A DNA stretch of 13,116 bases from Planctomycetota bacterium (GTDB lineage: Bacteria > Planctomycetota > PLA2 > JAEUHO01): assembly GCA_026647295.1 (NCBI GenBank), contig JAPKHB010000071.1, positions 1-13,116 on the forward strand, read 5' to 3'. The translations under genes were made by a program, and so were the position numbers. Under the pieces are notes generated by a model that made no database searches, was not told the DNA's origin, and saw only the letters and a program-made list of their open reading frames with translations. Shown piece by piece: positions 1-8,145 of the stretch; within the stretch, counting starts at the first letter, position 1; each line of letters starts with the position of its first letter.

Positions 1-2417
<2,417 letters not shown>

Positions 2418-2450
2418 GGGCCCGGCATGGTACGGGCGCGGCGCGGACGG

Positions 2451-3047
2451 TCAGTCCGGGGCGGCCCCGGTCTCGGCCAGCCAGCGCGCGAGCTGGTCCT
2501 TGGCCATCTTCCAATCCAGCTCGACGGTCCGGGTGCTCACCCCCAGGACCTCCGCCACTTCCCGCGTGGAGAGGCCGGAGAAGAAGCGCAATTCGGCGAT
2601 CTGGGCCTGGCGCGGGTCCAGGCGGCGGAGCCGATCGAGGGCCTCGTCGAGCGCCAGGAGGTCAACCTCCGCTCCCCGCGCGGCCGGGTCGCCCTCGTGG
2701 GCGACCGGCTGGATCACGGTGAGGCGCTGGCGCGCCCGGCCCCCGCCGCGCTTGAGCGCGGCACGGTCGCGGCCGTGATTCACCAGCACCTGGCGCATGG
2801 CGCGTGCGGCCACGGCCAGGAAGTGGGCCCGGTCGTTGTAGGCGCGGGCGCTCCCCGCCATCCGGAGCCAGGCCTCGCTCACCAGCGCGGTCGGCTCCAG
2901 GGTGTGGCCGGCGGGCTGGCGCCGGAAGAGGGCGTCGGCGATGCGCTGGAGTTCGCCGTGCAGACGCCCGAAGAGTTCGGCGTGCGCCTCCGGCGAGCCC
3001 TCCCGCAGGCGCTCCAGCAGGGCGCTGATCTCGGTCTCGTTTCCCAC
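2451..3047 (-). CDS. ECF-subfamily RNA polymerase sigma factor (Sigma70_ECF / TIGR02999-like)
   Basis: 198 residues from a GTG start at 3047, giving VGNETEISALLERLREG at the N-terminus. This start fits the normal length of the family and lies 17 bases after the upstream gene's stop; the frame stays open further upstream, but only over the lipoprotein gene in another frame. Region 2 includes HTLEPTALVSEAWLRM at about 48-63, the signature of the ECF family that accompanies Ser/Thr kinases in Planctomycetes and Acidobacteria. Region 4 is at about 143-190, with the helix-turn-helix GLSTREVAEVLGVSTRTVE at 158-176. No anti-sigma factor is adjacent; in this family control is often thought to come from the neighbouring kinase, which here follows after 33 bases. 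No clear Shine-Dalgarno sequence precedes the GTG, so translation may be coupled to the gene before it (inference). Confidence 0.9.
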   Translation of the reverse strand: MGNETEISALLERLREGSPEAHAELFGRLHGELQRIADALFRRQPAGHTLEPTALVSEAWLRMAGSARAYNDRAHFLAVAARAMRQVLVNHGRDRAALKRGGGRARQRLTVIQPVAHEGDPAARGAEVDLLALDEALDRLRRLDPRQAQIAELRFFSGLSTREVAEVLGVSTRTVELDWKMAKDQLARWLAETGAAPD

Positions 3048-3064
3048 GGCGCCGGTCCCGGGTC

Positions 3065-3547
3065 CTACCTCAAGCGCTTGATGACGTGGTAGCCGTACGG
3101 GGACCGACGCGGGTCGTACTCGGCGAGCCCGATCTCCCCGATCCCAAGTGAGAAGGCCACGTCCCCGAAGGCCGGGGCCATGCCGCCCCGCGGGTACTCC
3201 TGGGTCGTGCGCGGGCGCCGGCCGTGGTCGGCCAGCGTGTACGGGCCGCCCGGGGGCGGATCCTCGCTGTGCGCGCGCTTGAGTTCGTCCCATGCGGCCC
3301 CCGCCCGGAGCTTGGCGAGCAGTTCCTGGGCGAAAGCCCCGGCCTGTTCGACCGGACGCCGCCCCTGCGGGAAGTGCGGGCTGCGCACGCCGACCAGGAT
3401 GTGGTCGACGGTCACGTAGCCGGGGGGGGGCCCCGCCCGGGTGGCCGGCGCGTCTTCCGGCCCGCCGCAGGCCGACAGCGCGGCCGCCACGGCCAGCGCC
3501 GCGCCAAGGCCCGCCAGACTCCATCCGCCGCCTCGCATGGGGCGCAT
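3065..3547 (-). CDS. Parvulin-type peptidyl-prolyl cis-trans isomerase lipoprotein
   Basis: About 160 residues. It starts with a positively charged n-region and a hydrophobic run ending in the lipobox LSAC, with C27 the predicted lipidated cysteine, so it should be exported and anchored to a membrane. The mature part is one parvulin domain: the first strand VDHILV with H49, an A-HSEDP-GG segment, GGMAPAFGDVAFSLGIGEIG, and the closing YGYHVIKRL with H154. These are the usual conserved histidines and hydrophobic positions of the rotamase fold. It is likely to help fold exported proteins. The start could be ATG at 3547 or 3538, or GTG at 3574; neither ATG has a good ribosome binding site. A run of nine G on the plus strand (3422-3430) encodes the Pro-rich linker after the lipid anchor. 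It leads a tight group with the sigma factor and kinase. Confidence 0.88.
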   Translation of the reverse strand: MRPMRGGGWSLAGLGAALAVAAALSACGGPEDAPATRAGPPPGYVTVDHILVGVRSPHFPQGRRPVEQAGAFAQELLAKLRAGAAWDELKRAHSEDPPPGGPYTLADHGRRPRTTQEYPRGGMAPAFGDVAFSLGIGEIGLAEYDPRRSPYGYHVIKRLR

Positions 3548-3634
3548 CGTATCGGGACGCGTGGGTGCATCCACCCGGCGCCTGGACCCACCCGTTTCCG
3601 CGCCAACGCCTGGGGGCCCTCGCGCCGCAGCCGC

Positions 3635-4705
3635 CTACATCGCGCGGCGCAGGACGTGAAGCCGGTGGTACTGCAGATACGGCGCCTGTTCGTCCCGGAA
3701 GTGCCCCACCCGCTGCGCCGGATCGATGTGGAATGCGGAGAGGATCTCAGGCCCCACCAGCGGTGACACGAGCATCTCCCCATTGTCGCGGAAGGAGAGG
3801 AACCCGCGGTCGAACAGGTGGTCGGCGTGCGGGGCCAGGACGAGCCCGTTGTGGCCGTCCAGCCGTTCGCGGCCGTCCTGGCAGGCGCGCCACGGCTTGA
3901 TGTGGCTTGCCACCAGGTGCACCGGGTCCCTGACGCCCGTAATGCGGCAGCCGCCCTCGAGCTGCAGGACCCGGGCGCGAAACTCACCTTGGCCCACCCG
4001 GGCCTCGATCAAACTCGTCTTCGTGGTCGCGTCCAGGTCGGCGGCCTCGCGGATGCGCGCCTCGATCCGAGACTCGATCGCGCCGGTAACCGCGGCGCCG
4101 TCATACTCGCCCAGACCGGCCAGGAGGGCGAAGCGGCGCTCGGCGAGCATCGCCTGCGGGACCCCCGCCAGCTCGAGCACGACCTGCGCGAGGGGCTCCG
4201 AGAGGGGGGTCAGGTAGAGGTTCTGGAGCCCGTGGCCGGACTCCGGTTGGAGGGGACTGTAGCGGGCGGGAAGCAGTGGCCGCAGGCGCTCGATCACATC
4301 TCTTGGGCGGAAGGGCCTCGGCACGGGCGTGAACCGGACCGAGACCCGGTGACCCCAGTCCTCCCAGTAGTCGCCGCGCGATCCGAACTCGGTCGGCTTG
4401 GGGGCGTCGTAGCAGAAGGATCGCGCGATCCCCAAACGCTGGATCCGCCCACCGTGGTAGGCCAGGACCACGTCCCCGGGGCCAACCTCGCGCATGAAGT
4501 CGTAATACGGGTTGCGCCGCCCCCCGCGACTGCGCACGGGAGACCAGATGTAATCGCCCTGCTGTTCCTGCCTCCAGGTCCGGTTCTGGTTGACCCACCA
4601 GTGGCGGGGCGTGCGCTGGGGCTGTAGCGCGCGGCGCAGGGAGTCGAGACCGCCGGGGTCCTGCGGAGGGTGCGGCGCGTCCGGCGAGAGGGGCGGCTGT
4701 GACAT
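3635..4705 (-). CDS. HNH endonuclease with N-terminal EVE/PUA-like domain (putative modification-dependent restriction enzyme)
   Basis: 356 residues from ATG 4705 to TAG. The C-terminal part is an HNH_2-type nuclease: C253 in CRITG, the metal-finger SHIKPW at 267-272 with H268, NGL at 286-288 with N286, and HADHLFDRG at 293-301. The His, Asn and His positions are all present, so it should be active. The N-terminal part, about 35-150, begins WWVNQNRTWRQE and contains YIWSPVRS, NPYYDFMREVGPGDVVLAY and GIA. That pattern is found in EVE-like (PUA-superfamily) readers joined to HNH nucleases, which are thought to recognise modified bases; this fold call is from memory of the family and not certain. 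No methyltransferase gene is adjacent, which fits a type IV (modification-dependent) enzyme. No clear Shine-Dalgarno sequence is visible. It is divergent from the HNH-RuvB operon across a 417-base intergenic region. Confidence 0.85.
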   Translation of the reverse strand: MSQPPLSPDAPHPPQDPGGLDSLRRALQPQRTPRHWWVNQNRTWRQEQQGDYIWSPVRSRGGRRNPYYDFMREVGPGDVVLAYHGGRIQRLGIARSFCYDAPKPTEFGSRGDYWEDWGHRVSVRFTPVPRPFRPRDVIERLRPLLPARYSPLQPESGHGLQNLYLTPLSEPLAQVVLELAGVPQAMLAERRFALLAGLGEYDGAAVTGAIESRIEARIREAADLDATTKTSLIEARVGQGEFRARVLQLEGGCRITGVRDPVHLVASHIKPWRACQDGRERLDGHNGLVLAPHADHLFDRGFLSFRDNGEMLVSPLVGPEILSAFHIDPAQRVGHFRDEQAPYLQYHRLHVLRRAM

Positions 4706-4813
4706 GTGCGGGGCGGAGCACGAAGCCCCGGCGGGATCCCGGGCCAGGGCGCCGGTGTAGCACGCCGTCGGCTCCTGGGCACGACCCGCGATCAGGTGCG
4801 CGAGACGGGGCCT

Positions 4814-4843
4814 GCCGGCGGACGTCCGCCGGCCGGAGAGCCC
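4814..4843 (-). repeat. Dispersed 30-bp repeat with 20-bp palindromic core, copy 1
   Basis: The core GCCGGCGGACGTCCGCCGGC (4814-4833) is a perfect 20-bp palindrome. With the ten bases to its right (CGGAGAGCCC) it makes a 30-base block whose reverse complement is identical to 7161-7190. Further right, the bases TTGCGGG (4850-4856) are matched in copy 2 at the same offset after six unmatched bases, so the repeat extends to about 43 bp. The asymmetric arm points right, towards the second copy. Confidence 0.9.
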
Positions 4844-4881
4844 AGAAGATTGCGGGTTTTTGGGGCGGATCCGTCAGGACA

Positions 4882-4897
4882 AGGGACTTTAGTCCCT
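4882..4897. promoter_or_regulatory. Perfect palindromic operator resembling the DosR/DevR box
   Basis: AGGGACTTTAGTCCCT is a perfect 7-bp inverted repeat around TT. Its inner 14 bases, GGGACTTTAGTCCC, match exactly the core of the published mycobacterial DosR consensus (GGGACTWWAGTCCC). The two-base centre makes a stable RNA hairpin unlikely, so a DNA-binding dimer of a LuxR/NarL-type response regulator is the better reading. It lies 177 bases upstream of the HNH gene and 225 bases upstream of the HNH-RuvB gene. The actual regulator in this organism is unknown. Confidence 0.5.
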
Positions 4898-4940
4898 GCC
4901 CAGGGCGCAAGGGTGGGCCCAAGGCCGAGGCAGGGGCCGG

Positions 4941-5000
4941 AGCCCGCCCGGAGACGGGTGGGCTGGTCCGGCCCGCAGCCGGTCGACCACGATCCCGTGG
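4941..5000 (+). other. Three adjacent potential hairpins (possible structured leader or small RNA)
   Basis: Hairpin 1: arms AGCCCGCCCG (4941-4950) and CGGGTGGGCT (4955-4964), ten pairs including one G-U, closed by a GAGA loop of the stable GNRA type. Hairpin 2: GGTCCGGC (4965-4972) pairs with GCCGG plus ACC (4978-4982, 4986-4988), with a three-base bulge. Hairpin 3: CCACG (4987-4991) with CGTGG (4996-5000), sharing two bases with hairpin 2. The GNRA loop and G-U pair favour the plus strand as the transcribed one. No U-tract follows, so this is not an ordinary terminator. GC-rich DNA forms hairpins by chance, so certainty is limited. Confidence 0.35.
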
Positions 5001-5109
5001 CTTCGCAGATGGCTCGTGGCGCCGGCACTAAAAAAATGCTAACGCTGTCCCTGATCCTTCGTATGCTGTTGGCGTAGCGACGCGCGGAAGACCGCACCGG
5101 CGCGCCGCC

Positions 5110-5115
5110 AAGGAG
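5110..5115 (+). promoter_or_regulatory. Ribosome binding site of the HNH-RuvB fusion gene
   Basis: AAGGAG lies seven bases before ATG 5123. It fixes the start of the fusion gene and shows that the low-complexity N-terminus is really translated. Confidence 0.85.
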
Positions 5116-5122
5116 TCTGCCA

Positions 5123-8100
5123 ATGGATCCGAGAACTGCGGTCAACGTGTCTCCCGAGCTGGCGCAGGCCTCACCGGCCTCACCGGCCTCACCGGCCTCA
5201 CCCGGCCCTGCGTCCTCTCCCGCCCCTTCCGATCGCACGGCTCCTGCCGGCACGACCGCGACTGGGACCGCTGCGGCCGCGCCCGGCGATGGCGTCGCGG
5301 CCCGGCTCGAAGCGGCGGCACGCCAGGGCCAGGCCGACGTGCGCGCCGCGCTCGAGCGGGCGGCGCGCCTGCGCGGACGGCGCACCGCCGCCTTCCAGGC
5401 GCTGGTGGACGAGTTGCGCATGGAGCCCGGCCTGCCGCTCACCGTCATCCACGGGCGCGTGCAGTGCGGCCAGCGGGCCGGCGACCTGGGCCAGCGCGTC
5501 ACGGCCTACTTCCTGCTGGAGGTGGAGGAGCGCGAGCTGTACCGCGACCTGGGCCACCCCGACGTCTACGCCTATGCGCTCAAGGAGCACGAGATCCCGC
5601 GGCGCCGGGTGCGTGAGCTCCTGGCGGCGGCGCTGGCGCTGCGCGAGTTGCCCGAGATCGACCGCGCGCTGCTGCGCGGGCTCATCGGATGGAGCAAGGT
5701 GCTCCTGCTGGTGCGGGTGGCGGTCGCGCGCCACGAGGAGGCGTGGCTCGCGCGCGCGCGCGAGTCGACGGTACGCGAACTGGAGGAACTGGTGCGCAGC
5801 TCGCGGCCCGGACGCGCGCCGCGGGCCCGCGGCGACACGCAGGGGATGCCGGAAGCGCGCTTCGGGGTCGGAGCGCGCGTGGACGTCGTGCAGCGCCGCA
5901 AGTGGGAGTTGGCCCGCGAGCAGGTCTCCCGGGTCCTGGAGCGTGAGGCCAGCGACGCCGAGGTGCTGGGCGAGGTCCTGGGGGCGTACCTGCGCCTGGC
6001 GCAGAGCGCCGCCGAGGGGGGCGAGGGGCCGGCGGGCGCCCTCGAGCGTTCGCTCTACCAGGTGGTGATCCACGTGGATGCGCGCGGCCTGCGCGCGCCC
6101 GCCGCGGCGGGTGCCCAGGTGCCGGCATCCGCGGCCACCCCGGCATCCGCGGCCACCCTGGCCTCCCCGGCCACCCTGGCGCCCGCGACGCCCCGGGTGC
6201 CCCCGGCACCTCGGGCGGCAGAACCCGAGGCGCCCGGGGGCTCCGCGGCCCCCGGCGCGCCGGCGGCCGGGCTCCCGCCCGAGGTGGCGCGGCTCACGCC
6301 CGCGGCGCTGGCCCGGCTGCCGGCCGAGGTGCGCGTTGACTCCGGCGTGGTGCGCGTCGGCGGGGAGAGCGAGGCGGCGCGGCTGCGCCTGGAGGCACTG
6401 CTGTGCGACGCCGAGTGCGTAGTGCTGGGCGAGGCGGCGGACGCGGGATGCGGCGGAACCTGCTGCGCGCACGACCCCCGTTCGCCGCGCGAGCGGGGCG
6501 AGGCGTTGCGTTCGGCCATGACGCCCGACGTGAAGACGCCCAGCTTCCTGCGCCGCCGCGTGATCGCCAGGGACCACGGGCGTTGCCGCTGCTGCGGCGC
6601 GTGGGGCGAGTTGCAGGTCCACCACGTGGACCTGCGCTCCCTGGGCGGCCTCACCGTGATGGGCCGCCTGATCACCTTGTGCCACCGTTGCCACGCCCTG
6701 TGCCACGCCGGGCTGCTGGTGTTCGAGGGCGAGGACGCGGCCACGCTGACGGTCCGGCTGGGGCCCGACGGCGAGGCCGTGCGGGCGTTCCTCGACCAGT
6801 CCGGCCTGGCGGCGGTCGAGGTCGAGGAGCCCGCGCCGCTGGATCCGGCCCGATGGGGCGCGGAGAACCGCAGCGGCGCGCTGGCCGAGTTGCCCGCCGA
6901 GGTGGACGGGAAGTGGTGGTTGCGCCACGCGCCGGGGCTGCGCGTCGGCCGGGACGGTGGGCTCGAGGTGCGCGCGGGGGTCGTGCTCGCACAAGGCCCG
7001 GGCCCGCAGGGGCCGGCGGGGGAGGGCGTGGGCGACCGCCCCGACGCACCCGAACCGGGCGCGCCCCATCCGGACGCGCCCCAAAGGGAAGCGCCCCGCG
7101 AGGAGGCTCCGGCGGGCGTGTCCGCTGGAACGGAGGAGGGCGCTGACCCCGCAACGAACCGGGCTCTCCGGCCGGCGGACGTCCGCCGGCCGGGCCCTGA
7201 CCGGGGGGTCTGCGAGCACGCCTTCGAGGGCCTGATCGGGATCCCCGGGACGCTCGAGCGCCTCGAGGTGGCCGCGCGCGCGGCCGCCGTGCGCGGGGAG
7301 CCGATGCCCCACACCCTGTTCCTCGGGCCGCCGGGGACCGGGAAGACCACGCTCGCCGAGCGCCTCGCCCGGCGCCTGGGGGCGCGGCTCGTGGGGGTGG
7401 CCGGTCCGCAGCTCGACACCCCGGCCGCGTTGCTCGGGCTCCTGGCCGGCCTGGAGCCTGGAGACCTGCTCTTCGTGGACGAGGTGCAGGCGGCGCGGCA
7501 CGAAGTGCTGGAACTGCTCTACCAGGCCATGACGCACCGGAGCGTACCCCTCACGCTGCGCCAGCACGGCCACACGCGTCCGCTGCGCCTAAGGGTGGCC
7601 CCCTTCACGCTGGTGGCGGCGACGACCCGCCCCTCCGCGCTGCCCTCGGCGTTCAAGGGCCGCTTCGGGGTGCAGGAGAGCCTCGGCCACTACCCGGTCG
7701 AGACGCTGGCGCGCATCGCGCTGGCCCGCGCCGCGGAGTTGGGCCTGCCGCTCGCCCCCGGCGGGGCCGAGGTGTTGGCGGAGGCGGCGCGCGGCACGCC
7801 GCGGGAGGTCCGCCGGCTCACGGACCGGGTCGCCGACATCTGGCTCGCGGACGGGCGGGGCGGCGTGCTGGCGCCCGCCCAGGTGCGCGAGGCGTTGGGC
7901 CGCCTGGGCTACGACGCGGCGGGCCTTTCGCCCGACGAGCAGCGCTACCTGGCCCTCCTGGCCGAGCACGCCGGACCCGTTCCGCTGTCCTTGCTGGCGG
8001 GGGCCCTCGGCCTGGACCGTGACACGGTGGCCTTCGAGATCGAGCCCACCCTGCGCCGCCGGCGACTGGTCCGGGTCACCCCGCTGGGGCGGGAGGCCGC

Positions 8101-8143
8101 CCTGGCGGGGCGACACCGCAGCCCGGTCGAGACCCGGAGGTAG
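5123..8143 (+). CDS. Fusion protein: DUF222-like helical region, HNH nuclease domain, RuvB-like AAA+ helicase motor
   Basis: 1006 residues. Residues 1-56 are a Ser/Ala/Pro-rich tail. Residues about 95-230 (LTVIHGRV to HEEAWLARARE) are a helical region like the part preceding HNH in DUF222/13E12-type proteins. After an Ala/Pro linker comes a Cys cluster (C428, C432, C443, C447, C448, H450), then an HNH zinc finger: C488/C491, H500-H501 and LCHRCHALCH at 519-528; the usual Asn before LITLC is R515. A second linker (about 630-695) includes the repeat-encoded residues 681-689. From about 698 the protein is RuvB in full: Walker A GPPGTGKT 735-742, LLFVDE with D786-E787, sensor-1 ATTR (833-836), GRFG with the arginine-finger position R847, sensor-2 GTPR 891-894, and a winged helix with GPVPLSLLAGAL and EPTL. 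RuvB drives Holliday-junction branch migration; here a nuclease is joined to that motor. The role is unknown. The next gene starts two bases after the stop. Confidence 0.9.
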   Translation: MDPRTAVNVSPELAQASPASPASPASPGPASSPAPSDRTAPAGTTATGTAAAAPGDGVAARLEAAARQGQADVRAALERAARLRGRRTAAFQALVDELRMEPGLPLTVIHGRVQCGQRAGDLGQRVTAYFLLEVEERELYRDLGHPDVYAYALKEHEIPRRRVRELLAAALALRELPEIDRALLRGLIGWSKVLLLVRVAVARHEEAWLARARESTVRELEELVRSSRPGRAPRARGDTQGMPEARFGVGARVDVVQRRKWELAREQVSRVLEREASDAEVLGEVLGAYLRLAQSAAEGGEGPAGALERSLYQVVIHVDARGLRAPAAAGAQVPASAATPASAATLASPATLAPATPRVPPAPRAAEPEAPGGSAAPGAPAAGLPPEVARLTPAALARLPAEVRVDSGVVRVGGESEAARLRLEALLCDAECVVLGEAADAGCGGTCCAHDPRSPRERGEALRSAMTPDVKTPSFLRRRVIARDHGRCRCCGAWGELQVHHVDLRSLGGLTVMGRLITLCHRCHALCHAGLLVFEGEDAATLTVRLGPDGEAVRAFLDQSGLAAVEVEEPAPLDPARWGAENRSGALAELPAEVDGKWWLRHAPGLRVGRDGGLEVRAGVVLAQGPGPQGPAGEGVGDRPDAPEPGAPHPDAPQREAPREEAPAGVSAGTEEGADPATNRALRPADVRRPGPDRGVCEHAFEGLIGIPGTLERLEVAARAAAVRGEPMPHTLFLGPPGTGKTTLAERLARRLGARLVGVAGPQLDTPAALLGLLAGLEPGDLLFVDEVQAARHEVLELLYQAMTHRSVPLTLRQHGHTRPLRLRVAPFTLVAATTRPSALPSAFKGRFGVQESLGHYPVETLARIALARAAELGLPLAPGGAEVLAEAARGTPREVRRLTDRVADIWLADGRGGVLAPAQVREALGRLGYDAAGLSPDEQRYLALLAEHAGPVPLSLLAGALGLDRDTVAFEIEPTLRRRRLVRVTPLGREAALAGRHRSPVETRR
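5168..5203 (+). repeat. Tandem 9-bp repeat, four copies
   Basis: Unit GCCTCACCG, with the last copy ending in CCC. It encodes the repeated Ser-Pro-Ala steps in the N-terminal tail of the fusion protein. Copies are nearly identical at DNA level, so copy number may vary between strains. Confidence 0.9.
6122..6175 (+). repeat. Tandem 18-bp repeat, three copies
   Basis: Two identical units starting CCGGCATCCGCGGCCACC (6122-6139 and 6140-6157) and a third diverged unit at 6158-6175. They encode PASAAT, PASAAT and LASPAT in the Ala/Pro linker between the helical N-terminal region and the HNH part. The period is in frame. Confidence 0.9.
7161..7190 (+). repeat. Dispersed 30-bp repeat with 20-bp palindromic core, copy 2 (inside a coding region)
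   Basis: The reverse complement of copy 1 at 4814-4843, identical over 30 bases, with the 20-bp palindrome at 7171-7190 and a further seven-base match (CCCGCAA, 7148-7154) six bases upstream. It is translated in frame within the linker between the HNH and RuvB parts, giving ALRPADVRR (681-689). Its asymmetric arm points left, so the two copies face each other. Confidence 0.9.
8136..8140 (+). promoter_or_regulatory. Ribosome binding site overlapping the end of the fusion gene
   Basis: GGAGG sits five bases before ATG 8146 and within the last codons of the preceding gene, whose TAG is at 8141-8143. The arrangement indicates translational coupling. Confidence 0.85.
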
Positions 8144-8145
8144 CC

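Larger units (their letters stand above)
4706..5122. other. Divergent intergenic region rich in palindromes
   Basis: 417 bases with no convincing gene; the frames open here are continuations of shadows from neighbouring genes. It must carry promoters for the minus-strand HNH gene (start 4705) and the plus-strand operon (start 5123). It contains, in order, a 20-bp perfect palindrome inside a dispersed repeat (4814-4843), a DosR-box-like operator (4882-4897), three back-to-back hairpins (4941-5000) and an A-tract (5030-5036). The A-tract is a clear drop in GC in this genome and may mark the promoter zone. A possible -10 element TATGCT lies at 5062-5067, but no good -35 is seen. Confidence 0.7.

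Noticed and set aside
4941..4964. Intrinsic terminator
   Set aside because: The stem is strong but no T-tract follows on either strand, and no gene ends nearby; both flanking genes start from this region.
5030..5036. A-run as a terminator T-tract on the minus strand
   Set aside because: On the minus strand the T-run comes before, not after, the nearby hairpins, and no minus-strand gene ends there.
5168..6175. CRISPR array
   Set aside because: The repeats are 9 and 18 bp, directly adjacent without spacers, and translated in frame.
5198..7573. 791-codon minus-strand open frame
   Set aside because: Antisense to the HNH-RuvB gene, whose frame has a good ribosome binding site and clear domains; His/Arg/Gln-rich shadow.
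4900..8143. IscB-like nuclease with a HEARO/omega RNA, suggested by an HNH gene with a structured upstream region
   Set aside because: The protein has no RuvC domain; its ATPase part is RuvB, and its HNH is of the 13E12 type. The hairpins do not show a pattern I can tie to that RNA class.
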